Shown: in pieces, positions 1-5,066 of the stretch
How the letters are laid out: each line of letters opens with the position of its first letter
Position numbering within the stretch: position 1 is the first letter of the stretch
From: Anaerolineales bacterium
GTDB taxonomy: Bacteria; Chloroflexota; Anaerolineae; Promineifilales; Promineifilaceae
Reading direction: 5' to 3'
Length of the DNA stretch: 6,250 nucleotides
NCBI GenBank assembly: GCA_020432595.1
Contig: JAGQGA010000338.1
Span: forward strand, 1 to 6,250
The notes under the pieces: model-generated
Seen by the model: only the letters and a program-made list of their open reading frames with translations
Told to the model about the DNA's origin: nothing
Databases searched by the model: none
Translations under genes and position numbers: made by a program

Positions 1-599
1 CGCTCCAGCATGGCCCGAATGATCAAATATGCCACGGGGAAAAAGGTGATAATCTGGACAAATACCAATCCATCAATCCCGTAAATATCATTCATTCCCT
101 GCGTAAAACGAATGCCTAGCAGTTGGCGTGTCACCAGCCCCGCCCGCCCAAAGAGTAAAATAGTGGCAATGGCAATGGCAAACGGCGGCGAAATCGTCGG
201 CAGCAGCGTGAAAATATGCCAGAAACGATGCCCCGGCACGCTGCAGCGCACCATAGTATAGGCAAAAACAAAGCCAATTAGCGTTCCCCCGGCCGCTGTG
301 GCAATGCCCATGCTGAGCGTATCCCACAGCACGTTCCAACTGTACGTGCGGAAGGCTGGATCAATGTAGCGGCCAAAATATTCTAGGCTTAATTCACCCG
401 TTTCCAGATCAAAAAAGCCTTGCCAAACCACGCGCAGCAGCGGAAAAGCAATGAACAGAAAGACAAACACCCCCACCAGCAGCAGTCCCATTGCTAAAAT
501 AGGGTCACGCCCTATTAGCTTGATCTCCTGATACCGCCGCCACCACCCCGCCCAGCGGCGCGGTACGTTGTTAGTTGGGTCAATTGTTGCCTTGTTCAT
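1..599 (-). CDS. ABC transporter permease, Fe3+/AfuB-like family (partial, C-terminus outside window)
   Basis: This is the inner-membrane channel subunit of a binding-protein-dependent importer, read as 199 codons from ATG 599-597 until the frame leaves the window at base 1. The N-terminus is cytoplasmic and basic (two WW pairs and several Arg, residues 14-31). A first membrane helix follows at about 35-57 and an extracytoplasmic stretch at 61-88. The conserved transmembrane domain then starts with helices at about 89-117, 126-150 and 175-196. Proline-rich TLLPTISPPFAIAIA (131-145) is typical of the FbpB/AfuB/PotB-type permeases. Family members usually have about 550 residues when they are two-domain fusions, or about 280 as single domains, so much of the protein is missing here. 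It lies 99 bp downstream of the binding-protein gene on the same strand, the usual order binding protein then permease. No clear Shine-Dalgarno precedes the ATG. An ATPase gene is expected further left. The family call is firm; the substrate is not. Confidence 0.88.
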   Translation of the reverse strand, partial: MNKATIDPTNNVPRRWAGWWRRYQEIKLIGRDPILAMGLLLVGVFVFLFIAFPLLRVVWQGFFDLETGELSLEYFGRYIDPAFRTYSWNVLWDTLSMGIATAAGGTLIGFVFAYTMVRCSVPGHRFWHIFTLLPTISPPFAIAIATILLFGRAGLVTRQLLGIRFTQGMNDIYGIDGLVFVQIITFFPVAYLIIRAMLE

Positions 600-609
600 A
601 AAAATTTGG

Positions 610-681
610 TTGTAGCCGAGGATTCCAATCCTCGCTCTTAGGCTTTCGCAAAAGAACGGGCTTAGAAACACTCGGCTACAA
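610..681. repeat. Composite inverted repeat between binding-protein and permease genes
   Basis: Outer arms TTGTAGCCGAG (610-620) and CTCGGCTACAA (671-681) are perfect 11-bp complements. Inside lies a second hairpin, CGAGGATTCCAATCCTCG (617-634), with 8-bp arms. Its left arm overlaps the outer left arm by four bases, so the two pairings compete. It fills most of the 99-bp gap of the operon. In the minus-strand transcript no T-tract follows directly, so it is not a classical terminator. It may instead be a REP-like element that stabilises the upstream mRNA or partly attenuates transcription, which would lower permease output relative to binding protein. That role is inference. Confidence 0.75.
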
Positions 682-698
682 AATTAACAACCGCTTGC

Positions 699-1739
699 TT
701 ACTCTTTCAGGCTGTCGGCGTTGGCAATTTCGTTGGTGAAGCGATCTACAAAGGCGGTTTTGTTTTCGCCACAATATTGAAAGTCATAATCAATCAGGTT
801 GACATCCAGTAGCTCCGGCATGGATGCCTCGGCTCCGTTGACGGTGGGTGCCTGGAAGGCAGCGTATTTGGGGCCAAGTTCCTGTGTGGCTGGTTCCAGT
901 GCCCAATCAAACCATTTCTGGGCAGCGTCCAGATGGGCAGCACCTTTGATGATACCCATGCCCCCGATTTCGTAGCCAGTTCCTTCTTCGGGGAAGGTTA
1001 GCACCAGCGGCGCGCCGGCTTCAATTTGAGCCACGATGTCGTGGGAGAAGACGATGCCAACGGCCGCCTCACCCTGACCCACAAACCGAGCTGGGGCTGA
1101 ACCACTCTTGGTGAACTGATTCACTTGCCCGGCATAGGCGTTTAGGTAATCCCAACCTGCATCCTCACCGCGCATTTGTAGCACGGTGCAGAGAGCCGTA
1201 TAAGATGTACCGGAACTGGATGGATGGGCGACCATAAGCTGGCCGCTGAACTCTGGCTTGAGCAGGTCGTCCCAACTGCGGGGTGGTTCCAGACCGGGGT
1301 TTTCGTCGAGGAAGTTTTGATTGGTAGCAAAACCCAGTGAACCGACGTAGACACCAGCCCAGGTGTGGTCAGGGTCGAGCATCAGGCCAGGGTCTTTGAT
1401 GTTGCCAAGATTGGGTGAGTCATAGGCTTCAAGCAGGTCTTCGTCTTTGGCGGCAATGAAGCTGTCAATGGGGCCACCCCACCAGATGTCAAACTGGGGG
1501 TTGTCCTTTTCATTCCGCAGCCGGGTCAGCGATTCGCCGCTGGACATACGCACGAAGTTGACGGTGATTTCGGGATTAGCGGCTTCAAATTCAGCCTTCA
1601 TTCCTTCGCACCATTCTACCTGGGGGGTGCAGAGCAGATTAAGCTCGGTGCTGGCTGCTTCTTGCTGGCAGGCAGAGAGAGCGAATATCGTGGTAACGAT
1701 GAATGCAAGGATGGGGGTAAATCGTTTGATCTTGGACAT
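699..1739 (-). CDS. ABC transporter substrate-binding lipoprotein, AfuA/Fe3+-type superfamily
   Basis: This 346-residue extracytoplasmic binding protein captures the solute for the adjacent permease. It begins with a lipoprotein signal: Lys/Arg at 3-6, a hydrophobic core at about 8-20 and lipobox LSAC with Cys24 as the lipidated residue. The mature part has the periplasmic-binding fold of the COG1840 type, with FDIWWGGPIDSFIAA at 83-97, YVGSLGFATN at 131-140, SWDDLL at 155-160 and the phosphate-loop-like SSSGTSY at 174-180. Where FbpA-type ferric binders carry a Tyr pair, this protein has His233-Asp234, followed by Glu257 24 residues on, which resembles the hexose-phosphate binder AfuA. I chose ATG 1739 because AAGGAGGA (1750-1743) lies just upstream and the signal peptide starts there. 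An in-frame upstream ATG at 1865 would add 42 residues with no SD and bury the signal. The gene heads an operon with the permease. Sugar phosphate, organophosphonate or iron remain possible substrates, in that order. Confidence 0.9.
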   Translation of the reverse strand: MSKIKRFTPILAFIVTTIFALSACQQEAASTELNLLCTPQVEWCEGMKAEFEAANPEITVNFVRMSSGESLTRLRNEKDNPQFDIWWGGPIDSFIAAKDEDLLEAYDSPNLGNIKDPGLMLDPDHTWAGVYVGSLGFATNQNFLDENPGLEPPRSWDDLLKPEFSGQLMVAHPSSSGTSYTALCTVLQMRGEDAGWDYLNAYAGQVNQFTKSGSAPARFVGQGEAAVGIVFSHDIVAQIEAGAPLVLTFPEEGTGYEIGGMGIIKGAAHLDAAQKWFDWALEPATQELGPKYAAFQAPTVNGAEASMPELLDVNLIDYDFQYCGENKTAFVDRFTNEIANADSLKE

Positions 1740-1742
1740 AGT

Positions 1743-1750
1743 TCCTCCTT
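1743..1750 (-). promoter_or_regulatory. Shine-Dalgarno of the binding-protein gene
   Basis: Minus-strand AAGGAGGA lies 3 bases before ATG 1739 (about 5 counted from GGAGG). This near-perfect anti-16S match decides the start and implies strong translation, as is usual for abundant binding proteins. Confidence 0.85.
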
Positions 1751-1766
1751 GGTACATGGGTGTACC
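1751..1766 (-). promoter_or_regulatory. Inverted repeat GGTACA-N4-TGTACC abutting the Shine-Dalgarno
   Basis: The perfect 6-bp arms (1751-1756 and 1761-1766) with a 4-base spacer end exactly where the SD of the binding-protein gene begins and lie downstream of the likely -10 box. It could be an operator for a dimeric repressor placed as a roadblock, or an RNA hairpin in the leader next to the ribosome binding site. The sequence alone does not decide between these. Confidence 0.5.
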
Positions 1767-1791
1767 TCTTGCCAAGTTTATAAGAAGGATG

Positions 1792-1797
1792 ATTATA
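1792..1797 (-). promoter_or_regulatory. Putative -10 box for the ABC importer operon
   Basis: Minus-strand TATAAT lies inside the 10-bp palindrome GATTATAATC (1791-1800), about 53 bases upstream of ATG 1739. A start site near 1785 would give a leader of about 46 bases that contains the GGTACA/TGTACC repeat and the SD. No good -35 hexamer is seen at 16-18 bp, so either an activator is used or the call is wrong. Confidence 0.4.
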
Positions 1798-1838
1798 ATC
1801 CAGTTGTGTGAAAATGAGTAAAAGATGAGATGACAAGA

Positions 1839-1850
1839 AAACGGCCGTTT
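1839..1850. repeat. Iterated palindrome AACGGCCGTT, copy in divergent promoter region
   Basis: AAACGGCCGTTT is a perfect 12-bp palindrome. Other exact 10-bp cores lie at 3450-3459, 3926-3935 and 4581-4590, and a one-mismatch copy (TACGGCCGTT) at 3090-3099. This copy lies between the two divergent promoters and might bind a protein, but its occurrence in genes argues for a genome-wide iterated motif. Confidence 0.75.
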
Positions 1851-1872
1851 CGCCCACAATCCCATAAACGCA

Positions 1873-1878
1873 TATAAT
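1873..1878 (+). promoter_or_regulatory. Putative -10 box for the aldo/keto reductase gene
   Basis: Plus-strand TATAAT lies 57 bases upstream of ATG 1935. A start site near 1885 would exclude the upstream in-frame ATG at 1881 and so supports the later start. The -35 region is poor (TTTCGC at 1848-1853, 19-bp spacing). A small leader hairpin, GTTGCTC (1888-1894) with GGGCAAC (1898-1904, one wobble pair), follows. Confidence 0.4.
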
Positions 1879-1934
1879 GAATGCTAGGTTGCTCGATGGG
1901 CAACACCATGATTTATAAACAGGAAGTAGCGCTT

Positions 1935-2846
1935 ATGACGGTTTCACATATCCCGCTAACTGCTGATGGCCCCACCTTTTCCCGCTTGGTGTTGGGGTTG
2001 GGCAATCTGGCCGAATGGCAGCTTAATGATGCCCAACTGTTAGGGCTGCTTCAGGTTGCGTTTGATCTTGGCATTACTACGCTCGACCACGCCGACATTT
2101 ATGGCGACCATCGCTGTGAAATGTTGTTGGGGCGGGCACTGGCCTTGGAGCCGACGCTGCGCCAGCGGCTGCAGTTTGTTGGTAAATGTGGCATTAAACC
2201 CGCTTCTCCCAACCGCCCAGAGAACCGAGTGAAACATTATGACACCAGCAAAGTCCATATCTTGGCATCGGTGGAAAGTTCGCTGCGTGATCTAGGCACC
2301 GATTACCTCGACCTGCTGCTGCTCCATCGCCCCGACCCGCTCATGAACCCCGACGAAGTGGCCGAGGCATTTAGCGACCTGCGGCAGGCGGGTAAGGTGC
2401 GCCATTTTGGGGTATCCAATTTCACCCCTTGGCAGGTGCATCTGCTGGGGTCACGGCTGCCGTTTCCACTGGTCACAAATCAGGTGGAGATGTCGCCATT
2501 GGCTTTGGATGTGCTGCATGACGGCACGTTGGATCAATGTATGCGGTTGGGCATGACCCCGATGGTGTGGTCGCCGCTGGCCGGGGGGCGGCTGTTTACC
2601 AGCGATGAGCCGCCTGCACGGCGGGTACGGCAGGCTTTGCGCGAAATTGGTGAGGAATTGGGCACGGCATCGCTGGATCAGGTGGCGTTGGCGTGGTTGT
2701 TTACGCATCCGGCCAACGTCCTGCCGGTGCTAGGCAGCAACAACCTGGAGCATCTTCGCAGCGCGGCGGCGGCAGCAAGTATGCGGTTGACCAGGCAGCA
2801 GTGGTTTCAGATTTGGCAGGCATCGGCGGGGCGGCCGGTGCCGTGA
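1935..2846 (+). CDS. ydhF: Aldo/keto reductase, YdhF-like
   Basis: This is a cytosolic NADPH-dependent oxidoreductase of the AKR superfamily (303 residues; E. coli YdhF is about 298 as I recall it). The (beta/alpha)8 barrel shows the catalytic tetrad: Asp51 and Tyr56 in DHADIYG, Lys84 in GKCG and His131 in LLHRPDPLM. Further YdhF-type marks are GKVRHFGVSNFTP (153-165), TNQVEMSP (181-188), WSPLAGGRLF (212-221) and cofactor-binding VLPVLGSNNLEHLRS (262-276). The C-terminal MRLTRQQWF (283-291) is also YdhF-like. I chose ATG 1935 because AGGAAG lies at 1921-1926 and the homologous N-terminus begins there. In-frame ATGs at 1881, 1896, 1908 and 1911 have no SD of their own. It reads divergently from the importer operon and is followed after 79 bp by a hydrolase gene. 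The natural substrate of YdhF-type enzymes is not settled; small aldehydes or ketones are the general expectation. Confidence 0.93.
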   Translation: MTVSHIPLTADGPTFSRLVLGLGNLAEWQLNDAQLLGLLQVAFDLGITTLDHADIYGDHRCEMLLGRALALEPTLRQRLQFVGKCGIKPASPNRPENRVKHYDTSKVHILASVESSLRDLGTDYLDLLLLHRPDPLMNPDEVAEAFSDLRQAGKVRHFGVSNFTPWQVHLLGSRLPFPLVTNQVEMSPLALDVLHDGTLDQCMRLGMTPMVWSPLAGGRLFTSDEPPARRVRQALREIGEELGTASLDQVALAWLFTHPANVLPVLGSNNLEHLRSAAAAASMRLTRQQWFQIWQASAGRPVP

Positions 2847-2853
2847 GGAAGCG

Positions 2854-2908
2854 ATTGGGAGATTGGAGATTTGAGATTGTGAACCCTCACAAATCTCCAA
2901 TCTCCAAT
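2854..2908. repeat. Hairpin built from GGAGATT heptamers
   Basis: The left arm carries three tandem GGAGATT-like heptamers (2858-2878) and the right arm the complementary AATCTCC heptamers (2892-2905). GAGATTGGAGATTTG (2859-2873) pairs perfectly with 2890-2904 over 15 bp, and flanking bases (GTG 2879-2881 with CAC 2888-2890, alternatively) can extend it. It fills the gap between the reductase and the hydrolase and could act as a weak terminator or mRNA-stabilising stem, although no T-tract follows. One heptamer array of the same family reappears at 4908-4928. Confidence 0.8.
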
Positions 2909-2925
2909 GGCTCGTTAGAGATGAT

Positions 2926-3711
2926 ATGGCAATTTTAGAGGGTTTTAGTGAACAAACGTTTACCAACGACGGCAAAACCAAAACGGTATTTTGGCGCGGC
3001 AGCGGGCCGGGCGTGGTGATCATGCACGAGGTGCCGGGGATTACGCCGCAGGTAGCCGAATTTGGGCGACGAGTGGCTGATGCGGGATTTACGGCCGTTC
3101 TTCCCCACCTCTTTGGCACACCCGGCAAACCCTTTTCCGGCAGCTATGTGCTGGGGCAGATAGCGCGGCTGTGCATTAGCCACGAGTTTACGCTACTGGC
3201 GCGGAAGCAGGCCAGCCCTGTCACCGATTGGCTGCGGGCATTGTGCCGCCATGTTCACGCCACCTGCGGCGGACCGGGGGTGGGAGCATTGGGCATGTGT
3301 CTGACGGGTGGTTTTGCCCTGGCGTTGATGGTTGACGAATCGGTGATGGCTCCGGTGTTGAGCCAGCCGTCGCTGCCGTTCCCGGTGTCGGCCGGCCACA
3401 AGGCGGCGCTGGCAATTTCAGATGAGGATTTGGCGAGGGTGAAGGAAAGAACGGCCGTTGGCTGTTCCCTCCTCGGTTTGCGCTTCACCAACGACCCCGC
3501 CGTGCCGCCCGAACGGTTTGCCACTCTGCGCCGCGAATTGGGCGATGGGTTTGAGGCGATTGAAATTGATTCCTCCCCCGGCAACCTCCACAATATTCCC
3601 CAAAGTGCCCACTCGGTGCTGACCAATGATTTTGTGGATGAAGTCGGCCACCCCACGCGGGCGGCGCTGGATCGGGTGCTGGCATTGTTTAATGAGAGGT
3701 TGCGGGAATAA
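2926..3711 (+). CDS. Dienelactone hydrolase family protein (alpha/beta hydrolase)
   Basis: This cytosolic alpha/beta hydrolase has 261 residues, close to the usual 235-260 of the family. The pattern of classical dienelactone hydrolase is complete: Glu35 in MHEVPGI, nucleophile Cys125 in the elbow GMCLTGG (123-129), Asp190 in NDPAVP (189-194, matching the DxxVP context) and His229 in AHSVLT (228-233). An intact Cys-Asp-His set with the Glu partner suggests an active hydrolase of a lactone or ester rather than a degenerate copy. The family is known from chloroaromatic breakdown but has many members of unknown substrate. The start has only a weak GAGAT upstream, and an overlapping out-of-frame ATG lies at 2921. 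It is preceded by the heptamer hairpin and followed by a 23-bp perfect hairpin. Two AACGGCCGTT-type palindromes lie in it and encode Thr-Ala-Val (56-58 and 176-178). Confidence 0.9.
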   Translation: MAILEGFSEQTFTNDGKTKTVFWRGSGPGVVIMHEVPGITPQVAEFGRRVADAGFTAVLPHLFGTPGKPFSGSYVLGQIARLCISHEFTLLARKQASPVTDWLRALCRHVHATCGGPGVGALGMCLTGGFALALMVDESVMAPVLSQPSLPFPVSAGHKAALAISDEDLARVKERTAVGCSLLGLRFTNDPAVPPERFATLRRELGDGFEAIEIDSSPGNLHNIPQSAHSVLTNDFVDEVGHPTRAALDRVLALFNERLRE

Positions 3712-3719
3712 GAGGAAAA

Positions 3720-3781
3720 TGGGACGCAGATTTACCTGATTTACAAGATTTATCAGGGAAATCAGGTAAATCTGCGTCCCA
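3720..3781. repeat. 23-bp perfect inverted repeat
   Basis: The arms 3720-3742 and 3759-3781 are perfectly complementary over 23 bp with a 16-base loop (3743-3758). The arms start TGGGACGCAGATTTACC and end in the mirror image. The left arm starts 9 bases after the hydrolase stop, and the right arm ends 13 bases before the dehydrogenase ATG. No T-tract follows on the plus strand; on the minus strand it is followed by ATTTTCCTCTT, which is only weakly terminator-like. Its length and perfection suggest a recent interspersed repeat (MITE- or REP-like) rather than a simple terminator. Confidence 0.85.
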
Positions 3782-3794
3782 CACAAAAACACTT

Positions 3795-4556
3795 ATGCAG
3801 CTAACAAACAAGGTAGCTATTGTAACTGGGGCGGGGCAAGGGATTGGGGCAGCGATTGCCAGGGCTTTGGCTTTGGCGGGGGCGCGGGTAGCGGTCAATG
3901 ATTTGAATCCAGACCGGGCGCAGAAAACGGCCGTTTCTATCCAACAATCAGGTGGGCAGGCCATCGCCGTGGCCGCCGATGTTGCCAACAAATTCCAGTG
4001 CGTCCACCTCATCGAAACCACCCGCGCCGAATGGGGGCAGCTTGATATTTTGGTCAACAATGCCGCCGTGGAGCCGGTGGCTTCCATTTTGAAGATGGAC
4101 GAGTGGGATTGGAGCCGCTGCTTTGACGTGAACCTGAAGGGGACATTTTTTATGAGCCAGCTTTGTGGGCGCGTCATGGCTGACGAGAACAAGGAGCGTG
4201 GTGGCGCAATTGTCAACATCGCCTCCACTGCTGGCGTTTCCGTGCCGCTGGCAAACCGCGCCGCCTACTGCGCCAGCAAGGCGGGCATGGTCGGTTTTGC
4301 CCGCGAGTGCGCCCGCGAATTTGCCGCCTATGGCATTCGCGTCAACACCGTTCTGCCGGGCATCATTGACACGCCGCTCACCGAACCACTGCAGCAAAAC
4401 GAGGCACTTATGGCACGGTGGCAGCAGGAAATCCCGCTAGGGCGCATTGGCTTGGCCGATGAGGTGGCGCAAACGGTTCTCTTTCTCTGCTCGGATGCCA
4501 GCAGCTATATGACGGGCAGCACGCTGACGGTGGATGGGGGACGGGTGATGCGATGA
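3795..4556 (+). CDS. SDR family NAD(P)-dependent oxidoreductase (FabG-like)
   Basis: This classical short-chain dehydrogenase of 253 residues interconverts an alcohol and a carbonyl in the cytosol. The Rossmann dinucleotide motif is TGAGQGIG (11-18). Asp36 at the end of the second strand (VAVNDLN) favours NAD over NADP. NNAAVEP lies at 88-94. The catalytic set is Asn113 (DVNLKG), Ser144 (NIASTAG), Tyr158 and Lys162 (YCASK). The C-terminal part LPGIIDTPL (187-195) and SSYMTGSTLTVDGG (236-249) is standard for the FabG/glucose-dehydrogenase-like branch. The likely NAD preference points to a catabolic dehydrogenase rather than fatty-acid synthesis. No SD is visible before ATG 3795, because the long inverted repeat ends only 13 bases upstream. 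It follows the dienelactone hydrolase by 83 bp on the same strand. The substrate cannot be read from the sequence. Confidence 0.92.
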   Translation: MQLTNKVAIVTGAGQGIGAAIARALALAGARVAVNDLNPDRAQKTAVSIQQSGGQAIAVAADVANKFQCVHLIETTRAEWGQLDILVNNAAVEPVASILKMDEWDWSRCFDVNLKGTFFMSQLCGRVMADENKERGGAIVNIASTAGVSVPLANRAAYCASKAGMVGFARECAREFAAYGIRVNTVLPGIIDTPLTEPLQQNEALMARWQQEIPLGRIGLADEVAQTVLFLCSDASSYMTGSTLTVDGGRVMR

Positions 4557-4580
4557 GTTGGTGGCGGGTTTGGGGAAATT

Positions 4581-4590
4581 AACGGCCGTT
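4581..4590. repeat. Iterated palindrome AACGGCCGTT, copy before vapB
   Basis: This is an exact copy of the 10-bp palindrome, extended by flanking bases to TAACGGCCGTTTA-like symmetry, in the gap between the dehydrogenase stop and the vapB promoter region. It is the same motif as the copies in the divergent promoter region and inside the hydrolase and dehydrogenase genes. Confidence 0.7.
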
Positions 4591-4606
4591 TAGCTCACTC
4601 TCTTGC

Positions 4607-4647
4607 TTGACTCCCGACCTATTGCCGATAACAATACAATAAAGGAG
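4607..4647 (+). promoter_or_regulatory. Possible promoter and SD of the antitoxin gene
   Basis: TTGACT (4607-4612) matches the -35 consensus in five of six positions. The -10 is uncertain: GATAAC or TAACAA near 4627-4634 has suitable or slightly short spacing, while the better TACAAT (4635-4640) is 22 bp away. An AAAGGAG (4641-4647) lies unusually far (18 bases) from ATG 4666. An AACGGCCGTT palindrome (4581-4590) lies just upstream. Confidence 0.3.
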
Positions 4648-4665
4648 CAGAAATTCATACTACGT

Positions 4666-4875
4666 ATGCGTACTAACATTGATATTGATGCCGGACTCAT
4701 AGAGCAAGCTCAACAGCTTTCTGGATTACTAACCAAACGAGCCGTTGTTGAGGAAGCTCTTCGGCTAATGATTCAGCATTATCAACAGTTGCAGGTGCGA
4801 CAGCTTCGTGGCAAACTCAAATGGGAAGGCAACTTGAACGAGATGCGAGCGAACCGTTTTAACAATGCTGGCTGA
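4666..4875 (+). CDS. vapB: Type II toxin-antitoxin system antitoxin, VapB family
   Basis: This small protein (69 residues) matches the VapB antitoxin type (PF09957-like). It starts MRTNIDID (a ribbon-helix-helix DNA-binding strand). A helix-turn-helix region follows with LTKRAVVEEALRLMI (22-36), then a basic linker with LRGKLKWEGNLNEMR (46-60), the segment that wraps the toxin in this family. VapB proteins neutralise the PIN-domain RNase VapC and repress their own operon. ATG 4666 is chosen because family members begin MRTN/MRTT; an upstream in-frame ATG at 4603 would add 21 unrelated residues. The closest SD-like AAAGGAG is 18 bases away, so initiation is either weak or uses another codon. 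The 3' end overlaps the start of a vapC-like frame that is cut short, so the antitoxin appears to have lost its partner. Confidence 0.9.
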   Translation: MRTNIDIDAGLIEQAQQLSGLLTKRAVVEEALRLMIQHYQQLQVRQLRGKLKWEGNLNEMRANRFNNAG

Positions 4876-4906
4876 TTCATCCATATTGAATAACATTGAC
4901 CAGTAA
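4865..4906 (+). pseudogene. Remnant of vapC toxin N-terminus (13 codons)
   Basis: An ATG overlapping the last 11 bases of vapB opens a frame reading MLADSSILNNIDQ and then TAA. VapC PIN-domain toxins typically start in this overlapping position with M-[LI]-[VL]-D-[ST]-S-[VI]-W, whose Asp is the first metal ligand. The remnant keeps that Asp (residue 4) and the following Ser-Ser-Ile. The stop codon lies directly at the edge of a heptamer repeat (4908-4928). The likeliest reading is a toxin gene deleted by recombination or insertion at the repeat. A chance match of a short peptide cannot be excluded, but the position and overlap fit vapBC organisation. Confidence 0.6.
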
Positions 4907-4907
4907 C

Positions 4908-4928
4908 AATCTCCAATCTCTAATCTCC
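4908..4928 (+). repeat. Three tandem AATCTCC heptamers (single arm)
   Basis: These are three head-to-tail 7-bp units (4908-4914, 4915-4921 with one change, 4922-4928). The first 13 bases, AATCTCCAATCTC, are identical to 2892-2904 in the hairpin after the aldo/keto reductase, so both belong to one repeat family. The complementary arm is absent here, so the copy appears to be half an element. Confidence 0.75.
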
Positions 4929-4993
4929 CAAAAATCTTCATCTTGCCCTGAAGTAGTAAAACCAAGGTAACCCCTGGAAAGATACTCAAAAGG

Positions 4994-5066
4994 GGTGTCA
5001 TTCCCGCAAAAGCGGGAATCCATGTCTGGGCCAAAGCTGGATACCCGCCTACGCGGGTATGACACC
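4994..5066. repeat. REP/MITE-like element with two hairpins inside 8-bp terminal repeats
   Basis: Terminal inverted repeats GGTGTCAT (4994-5001) and ATGACACC (5059-5066) enclose two stem-loops: ATTCCCGC-AAAA-GCGGGAAT (5000-5019) and ATACCCGC-CTAC-GCGGGTAT (5041-5060). ATCCA (5018-5022) and TGGAT (5038-5042) add a further pairing. This resembles the widespread ATTCCCGC...GCGGGAAT repeats (REP or dRS3-like) that REP-associated tyrosine transposases mobilise in other bacteria. A 9-bp direct repeat AAACCAAGG occurs on both sides (4959-4967 and 5077-5085). It sits 26 bases before the radical SAM gene, whose SD and start it leaves intact. Confidence 0.85.

Noticed and set aside
1740..1865. 42-residue N-terminal extension of the binding protein from the upstream ATG
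   Set aside because: It has no SD and overlaps the likely promoter and operator. The lipoprotein signal with lipobox begins at 1739 behind a strong SD.
1881..1934. 18-residue N-terminal extension of the aldo/keto reductase
   Set aside because: A TATAAT at 1873-1878 puts the transcript start near 1885, after this ATG. AGGAAG precedes ATG 1935, where family similarity begins.
2858..2905. CRISPR-like array
   Set aside because: The units are 7 bp, contiguous and without spacers, and face each other as a hairpin.
2854..2908. Rho-independent terminator
   Set aside because: The stem is strong but no T-rich tract follows on either strand, and it belongs to a repeat family found elsewhere in the window.
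3255..4397. Long minus-strand open frames opposite the hydrolase and dehydrogenase
   Set aside because: They are low-complexity Pro/Arg/His-rich shadows of GC-rich coding DNA. The plus-strand frames have complete family motifs.
4603..4665. 21-residue N-terminal extension of the antitoxin
   Set aside because: VapB proteins start at MRTN, and the upstream part overlaps the probable promoter (TTGACT at 4607).
4931..4993. Possible C-terminal remainder of vapC
   Set aside because: No frame gives a recognisable PIN-domain end. Only short open stretches without family motifs were seen.
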